Origin: Oenanthe sinensis
Taxonomy: Eukaryota; Streptophyta; Magnoliopsida; Apiales; Apiaceae
Reading direction: 5' to 3'
Length of the DNA stretch: 64,000 bases
NCBI GenBank assembly: GCA_028671895.1
Contig: CM053810.1
Location: 32,467,501-32,531,500, forward strand
The notes under the pieces are model-generated. The model had not been told where the DNA came from, made no database searches, and worked only from the letters and a program-made list of their open reading frames with translations. Both the position numbers and the translations under genes were made by a program. Below, piece by piece: positions 34,601 through 46,647 of the stretch (position 1 is its first letter; the number at the start of each line of letters is the position of its first letter).

Positions 34601-36818
34601 AAGAACTAATCGCATAGAGAAGTTGTTTGTGTTTATCATTTGATATCTACAATATTAAAGTGCATAAAATAAACTAGATTGCAAATTTAATATTAATTAT
34701 GTTTAAGTGATTATGGTATATCATCATATACCTCCCACTATTTTTATCAAACTAATAGCCCTTACTATTAATTTGGAAAGTATATCCCATAATTCTTTCT
34801 AGTGAGCCAAGATCCATATTTCGTCATGTCCTAAGTCAACCACTGGAAGTCCTTCGAAAATGATTATTTAGGTAGACAACAGTTGTCAATTATATCATAT
34901 ATAATTCTTGGATAGTTTGGTGAACAACGATTGATCCTATCTATCTAATAGACTTTTAACCAAACTCTATGCTTCTAAGTTCATAATAGTTGAATATAAC
35001 CGTTTATTTTCACTTATTATGACGACTCAGTTAAGTTAGACCCAATGATACAACGGCCGAATATAACCGTTTATATTCGTCGCATCTCACCACGATAGAT
35101 AGGAGTCCCCTGCCACTGACAGTCCTTCCCCTTATCGATCTAGGATTCGATGAGTGTTCATTCATTGGAAAGCATCCGAGTAAAACTTAATATTTTGTTA
35201 AGGGGTTTTAGAAAATTTATAACGATCATGATCACATCATAAAGAGATCCTCAATTTTTCCTTGAACCAAATATTTCAAATCGACATCTTAAATTGTTCA
35301 TTTCCCAGGTAGATGGAGGATACCAATGGTCACACTTAAAACCCATCAGCCTTACGAATACGCATATCCGCTTTTGTCAGAAAATCCCAATTATAGATAT
35401 CAAAAATCCATATTTAATTCCGTGTTTTAAAAATCCATATTTCATAAACACAAGAATCTCATGATCGTTTGTTAATTTTAAAATCTTGAATCGTTACAGA
35501 TTTTATCTTGTTTAAGCAAACATGGCATGGGTGTCGTATCTAATACATACATGATTAATCAATATTAAGCATGCATCTCAATTATATCTACGCATACATA
35601 CCAATACATGCAATCATATACATATATGTAATGTGCGTAAATTAAACGTGTTTGGTTATGGCCCCATCCTATATGATATTTCCAAGCTAATGGAAATATC
35701 AAGGTCAGTCTATGGTGGTTTTAAAAATACTATCTATTACATGTCTTCTTTCTTCATTGCTCCATCATCCCCTTTTGGATCGCCTCCTTGCTTGCAAGTC
35801 TTCATTGATAATTACATTGAATAATAAAAATAAAACTATTCTAATGAAATTACAAGAAGAACTCGAGTTACATTCGAGATAATTAAATTACAATGAATAA
35901 ACGACATGCAAGTCGTATTTAGAAACCAAAACTATAAATCAAAACCACTATCCTATGGGTCTTTAGGTCATAACCATCCACCATGCTATCATATAACACA
36001 TATAATATATCTCATATTATATAATCATATCATATAATCATATATAACAAATTTCGAAATTTCAAAAAATTAAAAACAGATTTCTGAAGACAATAAATCG
36101 CTATTTCGAGGCCCTTAACGACGTCAAACGCCTTACAGACCCGTCGGCGATAGCATAGCTATCAGTTTTGTTCATTGGCCCGATTCCAGTCAGAAAACAC
36201 ATATCGTTTGCGAAAATCGGATACGGCAGTCATATTTCTCCAAATCTGACGGTGTTTCAGAAATCGTATCATATACAATTCTCATAACAAAAACAAGCAT
36301 ATATCATATATACATATACAGAGATACATACAATCATCATATGATTATACATTACATGAATATCATATATTCATAATATATACATACATATACTCAAAAT
36401 TTTAGAAAATCAAATAATTTTCAGAAAATCATAAATCACCGTTTTGGAGGCTGTAACGACATCTAATGGCTTACAGACGAAGAGCTGACTATGTCAGTAT
36501 TGCTCAGTGACCCGATTCCAGTCAGAAAACACATATCGTTTGCGAAAATCGGACAACGGACACAGATTTCAGAAAATCAACGGCAGCCGTTTCAGAATTC
36601 GTATTGAATACGATTCCCATAATAAGAACAAACATGTATCATATACATACATCAACACACATAATCATCATATGATTATACATCATATGAATATCATATA
36701 TTCATAATATATATAAACATATACATATTATATCAATATAAAATCATGATAGATCGCATACATGCTTATATATCAAAAACTGTTAAGCACATAACCGAAT
36801 TAAAACGTTTCGCAAGTA
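34601..36818 (-). other. Leader of H, with a 332-bp tandem duplication
   Basis: Non-coding. Positions about 36,060-36,395 and 36,395-36,725 are two diverged copies of one unit (for example cgattccagtcagaaaacac at 36,181 and 36,513). The part at 35,090-36,000 is the reverse complement of 63,150-64,000 in F, so leader sequence is shared between families whose LTRs differ. Confidence 0.7.
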
Positions 36819-36831
36819 GCTCTGATGCCAT
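36819..36831 (-). other. Primer-binding site of H (tRNA-Met initiator)
   Basis: gctctgatgccat on the plus strand, the TGGCATCAGAGC variant also used by F. Confidence 0.92.
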
Positions 36832-38374
36832 TGAAGGGTTTTGTGACACAAACGCAGCGGAATAAACGCGAAAAATAAATCAAAATAGCGAAACCCTCCG
36901 CAGGATCCATGCGAAAACAAAAGATTTAATTCAGAGATAAAGAATAAATACCTTTAGAAGCTTTAACAGTTCATTAATGGAAGATTAATGGAGGTCCAAA
37001 GCTTGTTTAATCACCACGTATCCCACTCTCGCGATCTACGCTCTACGGTATCCACACGAACACTTTTCATGAAGGATTGATGTGTACTAGCACCCGAAAA
37101 CTTCTTCTCTCTCTATCTTCCTCATCTCTCAGAGCGGCTAGGGTTTTTGTAAAATCTCTCTTTTATTAAATCAGCCCATAAAGAGATTATATAGAGAGAG
37201 GAATAAGTTTTCTAATTATAATCCAATTATAATTAATACTAATCCAAAATTCTAAATTATTTAATTAAGTCTCACTTAATTAATTAATTATTAATTTTGG
37301 AATTAGTTTAAGTAATTCATTTATTCTATTTATATAATTAATTAAGTCATACTTAATTAATATCATAAATAAAATAAATTACTTATTTAATTTAAATTCA
37401 TAATTTAAATTATTTCTCCTTCAAGCGTTCTTTGTGTGTGACCCTGTAGGTTATTATTACGTTGGCAACAATTTTAATATCTAATTAAAATTGTAAACAA
37501 TGAGCGGCATCTAGTAATACATCATTGCTACCCAAGTAATAATAATAAATCGGTGATTCGATTAAGCCTTTCGTGAATAATGTTCCATGTAATATAATCC
37601 CTTTAATCTTGATATTATAGATTAAACTCAAGGCATGTCTCGTGTCATCCTCTTCATAATTTAATCTTTATTTTCTTGATCGATGAGTAGACTATTAAAA
37701 TCAAATCAACATTTGAGCACGGCCGTGCATTTCATAGTCTCACTCAAACAAGAGGCCAATAATATCACTCCTAAAATTAGGAGGATTAAATCCCATCTAG
37801 ATCATTCATATTTCTCATACGATTCATAATATATCCAATGTCCACTTTTATCATCACCCGGTCAAAGGTAACTTTTAATGTAATCAAAGTATATTAATTC
37901 TCGTATAGAAATATAATGATTTCAGGTCTAAGGATCATTACACCATTATCACAGTGAGAATTACTTATGACACTTACTTAACATGTAGAATCTCACGGCG
38001 GGTCATTCCAGTGCCATGCATTGATACATGCACTTATGTTCTTGACTTTAGTATCCCCATACCTATGACCAATGAGATGTGGTCATCTGTCAAGAAACAT
38101 ACTAGTCTTTGTGCATTATTATTGTCCTTAAATAATAATACTCGACTAGGGAATTTTAGGAATAAGATACTATTCATATAATCTCATTTTTTAGTCACAT
38201 ACTTAAAGATATAGAATACGTATCAAAATTCCAAGGACATTTATTATGCTTTCAATTTATTACGCAGTAAATAAAACATAATAAATAAATAATAATCAAT
38301 AAAACATAATCCTTAATAATAAATATTTTCCTTAAAATATAAAAAGTATTGTCTCTAGAGCACAATTACTAACA
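36832..38374 (-). repeat. Right LTR (5' LTR) of H
   Basis: 1,543 bp, nearly identical to 29,616-31,158. Differences seen include one near the start (tttcg against ttttg), gttgac/gttggc, gagactt/gacactt, acacg/acatg and a one-base indel near 38,193. Confidence 0.95.
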
Positions 38375-38379
38375 TGCAA
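38375..38379. repeat. Right target-site duplication of H (tgcaa)
   Basis: Matches 29,611-29,615. The gag frame of C resumes in register after it. Confidence 0.95.
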
Positions 38380-39710
38380 GTTGTATTAGATATGAAGATA
38401 ATGAGTTATATACCAACAATGAAATGGATGAAATAGATGAGCATTTAGCTTTTCTATCAGGAAATTTTCAAAACTCAAATTCTAGAGAAATCCTATGCAA
38501 AGGCATGGATCTCAGTTTAAGAAAGACAATCAACAAGGCAAAAATTTTGTTGATATGACTCAATTCAAATGTTTTAACTGTGGATTGGCTGGTCAATTTT
38601 CTAATGAATGTAGAAATCCAAAGATGGAGAAGAAGTCAAAGTTTAGTGATTGTATTGACTATAAAAAGAACTACTTTGACTTGTTCAAACAAAGAGAGAA
38701 GGCTTTTATAACAGAGGAAAAGGACTGGGCTGCAGAGGATGATTCTGAAGAAGATGAATACATCAACCTTGCACTAATGGCTAATCATGATGATGAAGAA
38801 GCTAATTCTTCTAGCAATCAGATAATTTCTACAAATCTATCTCAGTTATCCAAAGATGAATGCAATATTACCATTACTGAAATGTCAAATAAACTATATA
38901 ATTTGCATCTCACACTTTAGTCTTTAAACAAAGAGAACACTAGGCTCAAGAGCACCTTAGAATCTCTTACTGAAATAAATACTTATCTAGAAGGTGAGCT
39001 AGTGCAAATGGATAGAGTCAAGGTAGATGACAGAGATGCTAGAAAAGAACTAGTTGAATTTAAAAAGGAAATAGAAAAATTGGAAGAAGAACTAAGAACC
39101 ATTGACAAATGGAACATGTCAAGTAAAGCTAGTAAGAAGATGAATGACATTCATGGAACAAATTCTTTCACCATGTTGTCTGAGACTCTTGAGAAATTAG
39201 CCATTGATGAAAATAATTCCTTGGAAAAGAAGTAATTGATTATTAATCCTGAATCAACTGATAAGGATTATCCATCGATTGATAATGTTATCTCAATGGA
39301 TAATTATCCATCGATTGAGGAATCATCAACTGCTACATAAAATGTCTTAAAAACCAAGCTTAACAGACCTGTTAAATTTGTAATAGAAGGAAACTCCTCA
39401 AAATCTCAAATCAAAGTTGAAAAGGCCAATATAGGTTTCTTATCTAAAGATCAAGTGAAAGAAAGATTAGAGAAGATAGAGCCTGGTATTAAGCCTAATG
39501 AAAAGAAGAAAAAGAACATAAATGGTAAAGTAGGCATAAACACGAACAATTACACTCCTGAAAAGTATGCTCCTAGAATGATATGTGCTAAGTGTGGTAG
39601 TAAGAATCACTTCTCTGTGCAATGCAAGTCCAATATGCTTGCATCATCCAATGTGCCTGTTATACCTAACATGAATTCTGATTCTTTTACCCTTAGTTAG
39701 TTGTCCCTCA
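38380..39710 (+). pseudogene. gag: Copia gag, second part with two zinc knuckles (element C)
   Basis: Continues from 29,615 in the same frame, then shifts frame near 38,490 into the open stretch 38,495-38,920. First knuckle: CFNCGLAGQFSNEC at about 38,567, where the expected His is Gln. An acidic segment and a coiled-coil stretch (39,002-39,235) follow. The second knuckle, CAKCGSKNHFSVQC near 39,590, is an intact CX2CX4HX4C. Between them (39,240-39,330) is a run of TCRAYKGAT-like words read as STD, SID, SMD. Two knuckles and a long Gag agree with a Sirevirus-type element. Confidence 0.8.
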
Positions 39711-40430
39711 TGCCATTCAAGCTCAATATGTATCAATGCCTTATATGTATAATCCATATCTTGCATTTTCCAACATGAATATGCTTGCTATGCCCTAGAA
39801 TATGCACAACAATTTTCATGCTCCAAATTTCTCTAACTCTGCAAGCATGAATATTCCTAGTATTAGCACTGAGAATCCTGAAGTGAGGAAACCAACACCT
39901 AAGGTTGAAGTGGAAGTAAAATCACCTAAACCAAAGGTACAAAAGTTAGAAACCAAACCAAAGGTAGCAACTAATAAGAAAGAACCCAAGGCAACTTGGG
40001 TACCAAAATCAACTTGATTGTTTTTGGATATGGGCAGGGAAAAAGAAGAAATCTTTGGTACTTGGATAGTGGGTGTTCAAGACATATGACTGGAGATAAA
40101 TCCCTGCTCACAAAGTTTGAGGAGAAGGCTGGCCCTGGTGTAACTTTTGGAGATGACAGCAAAGGATGCACCATGGGATATGGCTTGATTTCAAAAGAGA
40201 ATGTCATCATTGAACCTATTGCATTAATTGATGGCTTAAGACACAATTTGTTAAGCATAAGTCAACTATGTGACAATGGAAATAAAGTTTGTTTCACAAC
40301 TGAAGCATGCATAATTTCCAATAAAAAAGATGGAAGCCTAGTTATGATTGGGAATAGAAAAGGAAATGTGTACATAGAAGACTTCAACTCAACAAGTGCA
40401 GACTCAATGACTTATCTTCTCTCTAGGGCA
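39711..40430 (+). pseudogene. pol: Copia protease (element C)
   Basis: WYLDSGCSRHMTGDKSL at about 40,059 holds the DSG aspartic protease active site, followed by VTFGDDSKGCTMGYG and LRHNLLSISQLCDNGN. The frame opened at 39,996 remains open through protease into integrase until 40,736. The protease releases Gag and Pol products from the polyprotein. Confidence 0.85.
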
Positions 40431-41260
40431 TGTACAAATGAAAGTTGGTTATGGAACAAGAAATTAGCTCACTTAAATTTTAAAGCCATGAATCAGTTGG
40501 TCAAGAAAAATCAAGTGAGAGGTTTACCACAAATGGAATTTTTCAATAATGGACTAAGTGATGCCTGTCAGAAAGGAAAACAAAGGAAGACATCATTCAA
40601 GTCAAAATTGGAATCATCAATTGAGAAACCACTTGAGTTATTACACATGGATTTGTTTGGTCCTGTTAATATCATGTCCATTTCAAAGAAGAAGTATGCT
40701 CTAGTCATTGTGGATGACTTTTCAAGATTCTCATAGACTTATTTTCTGCAATCAAAAGATGAAGCTAGTGATCTCATCTTCAAGCACATCAAAGAAGTTG
40801 AGAAAAGTCTTAAATTGAATGTAAAGAAAATAAGAAGTGATAATGAAACTGAATTTAAGAATTCCACAATAAAGGAGTTCTGTGAATCTAAAGGAATCAT
40901 GCACACCTTCTTTACACCAAGGACACCTCAACAGAATGGGGTAGTTGAGAGGGAAAAAAGGGCATTGATTGAAGCTTCTAGAACAATGTTGGAAGATGCT
41001 AAATTACCATCATACTTCTGGGCTGAGGCCATTAATACAACATGTTATATTCAAAATATCTTCCATAGTGAATCAAGCTCAAGGAAAGACACCTTATCAA
41101 TTGATCAAGAAAAACAAAAAGCCAAAAGTGGTATTTCTTCATGTCTTTGGCTGCAAATGTTATGTTCTAAGGAATCAAGGTGAAAACCTAGAAAAATTGA
41201 AGCCAAGGCCGATGAAGCTATATTTGTTGGGTATGCACTATCAAGCCTAGCCTATAGAGT
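40431..41260 (+). pseudogene. pol: Copia integrase (element C)
   Basis: The zinc-binding domain LWNKKLAHLNFKAM...DACQKGKQ (from 40,447) has the first Cys of the CX2C pair replaced by Ser. The core follows with D in HMDLFGP (40,645), D in SDNETEFKN (40,835) and E in GVVEREKRAL (40,945), so the DDE triad is readable. A stop at 40,734 replaces the Trp expected after FS (TGG to TAG). A frameshift near 41,070 splits the C-terminal part. Confidence 0.87.
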
Positions 41261-41860
41261 CTATAATCTTAGACTACACATTGTTATGGAATCTGCACAT
41301 GTAGTATTTGATGGTAAAAAGATTCAAGGCTTGTTTGATGAAGGAAATCATGACACACTGCATTTTGAGAATGAATCAAATGGTGTGGATGATGATGAAG
41401 AAGTAGAAACCATAAATTCACAAGTACTCAGAAATCCAATATCAGTTGATGTCACAACATCAATGAATAATTTATCAGTTGACAGGCATCCATCAACTGA
41501 TAATTCTTCAATGGATAATCAATAGTCTACATCAAGGGTATCCAATCCAGGGGGAGGGTTTCAAAATCAAACTTCAAATTCAAATTAGTTTGGGAACAAT
41601 AACAATGATCATGAAGCTTCATCATCAAGAAAAATTTTTCCACCTCAAAGAAAATGGACAAGAAGCCATCCATTTGAACTAATCATTAAAAATACAGAAG
41701 ATGGTGTCAAAACAAGAAGTGCTACTCAAAATGAGTGTCTGTATAGCAGTTTCCTATCACAAAAAGAACCTAAAAGAGTTGAAGATGCTCTCAAGGATCC
41801 TGATTGGGTTGTAGCTATGCAAGAGGAACTCAATCAATTTGAAAAGAATAAAGTGTGAAA
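41261..41860 (+). pseudogene. pol: Integrase-RT linker of C with repeated Ser-x-Asp coding words
   Basis: 41,286-41,525 starts with the conserved ESAHVVFD and acidic segment, then reads ISVD, TSMN, LSVD, PSTD, SSMD, encoded by the same TCRAYKGAT-like words as in the LTR. Stops follow. The linker is variable in copia elements and has no known activity. Confidence 0.65.
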
Positions 41861-42720
41861 GATGGTGCCCAAACCAAAAGATAGATTTATAATTGGTACA
41901 AAATGGGTATTCAGAAACAAGATGGATGAAACTGGTACTGTCACAAGAAACAAGGCAAGGTTTGTGGCTAAAGGATACTCACACGAGGAAGGAATTGTTT
42001 TTAATGAAACTTTTGAACCACTTGCAAGGCTGGAAGCAATCAGAATCTTTCTAGCTTATGTTGCACATGCTAATTTTAAGGTCTACTAGATGGATGTGAA
42101 GAGTGCATTTTTGAATGGAGTATTATAAGAGGAAGTCTATGTGGAACAACCTCCTGGTTTTGAAGATCCAAATTTCCCTGAATTTGTCTACTATCTATTC
42201 AAAGCACTCTATGGCTTGAAGCAAGCACCAAGGGCCTGGTATGTTACTTTATCTCAGTTCCTCATTGAGAATCACTACACACACAAGAGGTACTGTTGAT
42301 AAAACTCTATTTAATAGAAATATTAATGGCTCAATTATTCTTGTCCAAATATATGTGGATGACATTCTTTTTGGTTGAACTAATGAGGGACTTTGCAAAA
42401 AGTTTGCCAAATTAATGCCGAGTAATTATGAAACGAGCATTATGGGAGAACTTACCTACTTTCTTGGTTTGCAAGTCAAACAAGTTAAGGATGATATTTT
42501 TATAAATCAAACAAACTACATTCATGACTTCTTAAAGAAATTTGACTTAAGTGAATGTTCTTCTATAAAAACTCTCATGGCCACTGCCACCAAAATTGAA
42601 TTGAACACTAAGGAAGCTAAAGTGGACATTTCAAGTTATAGATGCATGGTAGGTTCACTTTTATATTTAACTGCTAGTTGGCCAAACATAATGTTCTCTA
42701 CATATTTGTGTGCTAGATTT
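41861..42720 (+). pseudogene. pol: Copia reverse transcriptase (element C)
   Basis: IGTKWVFRNKMDE, NKARFVAKGYSHEEGI, then MDVKSAFLNG and ALYGLKQAPRAW, then IYVDDILFG at about 42,350 with the catalytic YVDD pair, and GELTYFLGLQVKQ. At least four stops break the frame (42,088, 42,127, a shift near 42,295, 42,378). Confidence 0.88.
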
Positions 42721-43260
42721 TAGGCTAATCATAGAGAATCTCATTTAGTGGCTATTAAGAGGATTTTTAGATATCTCAAGGGTACATCAAATTTAGGTAT
42801 TTTGTATCCTAGAGATTTTGGTTTTAATCTAATAGGATACTCAGATACAGATTATGCAGGTTACAAAATAGACAGGAAAAGTAATACAGCCACCTGTCAA
42901 TTTCTAGAAAACAAAAGTGTGTCATGGTTTAGCAAAAAGCAACACTCAATATCAACTTCAACTGTAGAAGTTGAGTACATTGCTGCTGGAAGTTGCTGTG
43001 TACAAATATTATAGATGAGGAATCAATTATTTGACTATAGGTTCAATATGAACAAGATTCCTATTTTCTGTGATAACACAAGTGTCATTGCAATAATAGA
43101 AAATCCTGTGCAACATTCTAGAACCAAACACATTGACATAAGGTATCATTTCATTAGGGAACATGTAATAACATTTTTGCCAAACCACTAGATGAATCTA
43201 CTTTTAATAGATTAGTTTGTGAATTGGGTATGCTTAATTTCGCTCAACCCTAAATGTTTG
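42721..43260 (+). pseudogene. pol: Copia RNase H (element C)
   Basis: RIFRYLKGTSNLGI, GYSDTDYAG, KSVSWFSKKQ, VEVEYIAAGS in the open stretch 42,748-43,014, then after a stop DNTSVIAI, SRTKHIDI. About 45 bp between FIREHV and the final KPLDE segment are missing at 43,168. Confidence 0.87.
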
Positions 43261-43289
43261 CTAAGTTATTTTTTTGTTAGCCATTGTTC

Positions 43290-43560
43290 ACAATTATCAG
43301 TTGAAACAAAGTGTTAATTGATAACTGTGTTAATTATCAATGGATATTCTTCATCCATCGACATATATATTTATATACATATCGATGGATATCTATTGAT
43401 GGATAATTACCCTGGTAATTATTTATCGATCGATAAATAAATTTTTCTGACTGAATTGATGTAATTACCATCGATGGTAATCGAATTTCTACAGTTTCAC
43501 ACATCCATTGATCAAATTATAGCCGTTGATTCTTTACTTTATTTGTCAATAGATGAATAT
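43290..43560 (+). promoter_or_regulatory. Array of TCRAYKGAT-like words before the internal promoter of C
   Basis: Copies include TCAGTTGA, TCAATGGAT, ATCGATGGATAT, TCGATCGATAA and TCAATCGATTG. Same position relative to RNase H and the post-pol ORF as 5,030-5,420 in A, although the intervening sequence has diverged. Confidence 0.5.
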
Positions 43561-43663
43561 ATCAATCGATTGCCATTTAGAGTAATTTACTCTACTTCTT
43601 TTTATCTTTCAACGGTTAAGTTCTTAATTAAACTGACTATTCAAGTCACTTTAATCTCAAAAA

Positions 43664-43703
43664 TATAAATAGAAAATTCATTTCTCATTTCAATCTTACT
43701 TGC
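43664..43703 (+). promoter_or_regulatory. Putative internal promoter of the post-pol ORF (element C)
   Basis: TATAAATAG at 43,664-43,672, CTTACTTGC at 43,695-43,703, 31 bp apart, then pyrimidine-rich sequence. The ORF starts 129 bp after the TATA box. See 5,468-5,508 for the copy in A. Confidence 0.6.
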
Positions 43704-43792
43704 TATTTTATTCTTTATCTCTTTCAAGAATTCTTAAGTCGAATTCACTCACTTGTTTTCAAGTTTTCTCTCTAATCTCTCTAAGAACAACA

Positions 43793-44977
43793 ATGGCACC
43801 TCAAAAGAAGATTGTTTCCTCAACCAGGTTCATCTATGAAAAAAACAATTTTTATGCATACCTAACTGTGGATGATGCTCATGTAGATTTCCATCCACTG
43901 ATGAGGTTTTTAGGAGACTGCAAAATATCCAAGGCTCTTAGTGAAGCACCAACAATAGTATGCTCATTTGTTGAAGAGCTATGGAACACTGCAGAAGTCT
44001 CACAAGATGGGAAGGTAATTTCTTATACTTGCAAAGGTAAACCCTATACCATTACAAGTACTAATCTTTCTGAATGCTTAGAATTGCCTAAAAATAATTG
44101 TGATAAGTCACCCACTGATACTGACATTAGGGATATGTTAGAAGCTGTTAACTATGCTAATGCTGAAACTAGATTAGGTGAGGTTGTTAGGAAAAATCTT
44201 AGAAAAGAAAGGAGTTACTTCTTTGATGCTATTATTAATGTATTTTCTGCAATAAAAAGTAATTTTGATGCAATTACCACAAGTATGCAAGAAATTGCTT
44301 ATTCTATCCTATTTGATAAATACTTTGATTTTAGCACATTGCTTCTAAATGAGTTAACTGCTAAATTAGGAAATAAGGCATCTAGGAAGAATAACATCTA
44401 TTTTGCTAGATTTTTTATGTTGTTGATTAATGCTGCTATTGGAGATTATGAGATTACAGTAGAGATGGAAACACTTGAGGCTTAAACTCGGAACAAAAGG
44501 GTCTTCAAGGACTTGGTGAGAATCAACTTACACCCTAAGTTGTGCCTCATCTATCTCCCTTTTGTACAGGTATATCTCAAGAAATATAATTTCTCTTTTA
44601 CTTCCTCTGGTATCTCAATTTCTTTGCCTTCTGCAACAATTGAGGGAGTTGGAAATTCCCCCATCCCTCCTACCCAAGTTGCACACCCTTCTAAAACCAA
44701 ATCTAAACAAACCACCTCAGTAGTTTCTCAAAAGACTACTATTGTAAAAACCAAGAAAAGAAAAACAACTGAGGGGAGTGTGGAGGTGGTTGATAAGGGT
44801 GAGGGAACTAGTCAACATCAAGAAAGCCATAAGAATAAGGAAGGAGAGAATGAGAGTATCCAGCCAACCACCAGCCCAATCTCTCAAAAGATTGATGTTG
44901 TGTTAAAAGATATTAGCACATCCCTAGTTGCACCTTCTCAACAATTTGTAGCTATTGAAAAGAGGTCTCAACCATGA
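43793..44977 (+). pseudogene. Post-pol ORF, N-terminal domain (element C)
   Basis: The start is ATG 43,793 (MAPQKKIVSST), because homology with the A protein begins there; an upstream in-frame ATG at 43,700 lies in the presumed leader. The frame runs 231 codons to a stop at 44,483, then continues in another frame at 44,498 (KRVFKDLVRINLHPKL) to 44,977, with a Ser/Thr/Lys-rich tail. Shared with A: FHPLM, SKALSEAP, VRKNLRKE, SYFFDAII. This is the better reference for where the folded domain ends (about 270 residues). Its role is unknown, and no membrane segment is apparent. Confidence 0.7.
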
Positions 44978-46166
44978 CCAATTGATGGGGGTGAGGACAC
45001 AAAATACTTCAACCATACAAAATGAGAAAGAAGGATAGTAGCAATGCACAGGGATCACACACACTTGCAAAGCCAAATGAAAATTTAGTGAACCCTTCAG
45101 TTTCTTCTTTTGATGTGTCTCAGAATTTTCCTGAGGCATAGGCTCATTCACTATCTATTCCATCTCCTCAATCTTCTTCAAAATCTATTTCTTCATAAAC
45201 TTTGATGATTGATAACTTCAATGTTTCAAATTCACCCTTTTTGCAACTCAGGGTGGAGCTAACACTCTCACCTGAATCACCAAATAAGGTTAACACCTTG
45301 GTTGATTAAGCAAATATTGAAAATTTTTACAAGTCAATGGATATTACTCAATCAACTGATAATTTTCCACATCCATTGACTAGTTCACTTCCATCACTGG
45401 ATATCCTTACATCCATCGATGAGCTCCAATCAACGGATATTCATCAATCGATGAATATTTCTTATCCATCGATTGACACTTTTATTCCAATTCATGAATC
45501 ATCCATTGAAACAATTCAAGTTGTCAATACACTACTAGGATTGAGTGGAGTGGGTGAGGTGTGTGAGAGACAAGGTTTGCATACCTTGGCAAAAGGAGTG
45601 TGTGTGAAAGAGAGGCAATCAATTTCTTCCGAGGAGGCAAAAAGAAAGGGTGTGAGCAAAGAGAGTTCCACCTTAACAGGTGATGCAAAAGGAGAGAATG
45701 GTAAGAGAGATGTGAGTATCCAGGATGAGATCCGGATGCAAAAATAGAGAGAAGAGAGTGAGAGACAAAAGAATAGAGAGAAACCTTGTTCACCATCTCA
45801 TGAAGAATCAACTTTTAAAACTGAGCAGGTTGCAGATGAACTCACCCAGGAATTGGGGTTGGAGTTAGGGGAGATGAAGGTGATGAAAAATAAGGAGTTC
45901 TTGTAAGAGTTGTAGATGCCCACATGGAGGTTGATGATGAGATTGAATTTAATCTGGATGCTACAACATTTCAACATGAAGATCCACACTACCAAGCAAT
46001 GGCAGCAGCCACTAATCAAGAGGCTGAAAAGATATTGGGGTTAGTGCAAACAGAAGAATAATTTAGGAGTGGGAAGGAATATTTGGCAAGACATCCTGAT
46101 GATGTATCTCATATGAACCCTGAAGATTTTGAAGATGATTATGATGATGAGCTATTATAGCCTGTA
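44978..46166 (+). pseudogene. Post-pol ORF, linker region (element C)
   Basis: The main open part is 45,337-45,747. Repeated SMD, STD, SLD, SID tripeptides at 45,337-45,480, then VVNTLLGLSG and a Lys/Glu-rich segment. Stops and shifts interrupt 44,978-45,336 and 45,748-46,166, where an acidic coding remnant (DPHYQAMAAATNQEA) is still readable. Confidence 0.6.
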
Positions 46167-46646
46167 ATGGCTAGTGATGAAACTAGTTTGGCTGACACTA
46201 AACGGGCCATAGTTTCATACTATAGGAGTTCTATGGCTGAAGTAAATACAGAGGATCCTGTACACAGAAGAATTCTTAACTTCTACAGAGATAAATTGAA
46301 AATCCAAAAGATGAATGTGACAGGTTCCAAGTATGAACTCAAGAAGATTAGGGAGGAAATTGACAGTGCAAGGACACATTTTGACTTCATTATTGATTCT
46401 AGACTCAGTCTCACCATGTTAACAAGAATCAAGCAAAGGCTTGATACTGAGTCTATAACCAAGGACAAAGTGGTGGCATTAGAGAAAAGAGTGACTGCCA
46501 TGGAAATTAACATGAAGCAAATTTTGAAGAATCAAGTCACTCAAATCAAACTTTTGAGTAGACTCTTGGACACCCCTCTTATTTCTCAATCCTTCGAAAT
46601 GATCCTGGTGCTGATAAGAAAAAGGGGGAGAAGGATGAGGACTTAA
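46167..46646 (+). pseudogene. Post-pol ORF, coiled-coil part, cut by D (element C)
   Basis: The frame begins MASDETSLADTKRAI, has the block SSMAEVNTEDPVHRRI shared with A (near 8,000), then a long helix with heptads (LEKRVTAMEINMKQIL). A stop at 46,644 lies 3 bp before the LTR of D. The remainder and 3' LTR of C are beyond the D insertion and outside the window. Confidence 0.65.
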
Positions 46647-46647
46647 G

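Larger units (their letters stand above)
29616..38374 (-). mobile_element. Element H: complete but coding-defective copia element, 8,759 bp
   Basis: Two LTRs of 1,543 bp, TG/CA termini, perfect 5-bp duplications, primer site and polypurine tract define a full minus-strand insertion in the gag of C. By eye the two LTRs differ at about nine places. The interior keeps pieces of gag, integrase, RT and RNase H but has many stops and frameshifts, so it looks far older than its LTRs. Confidence 0.95.

Noticed and set aside
36501..36710. 66-codon frame on the plus strand
   Set aside because: Lies in the leader of a minus-strand element, in the second copy of a 332-bp duplication, with no homologue recognised.
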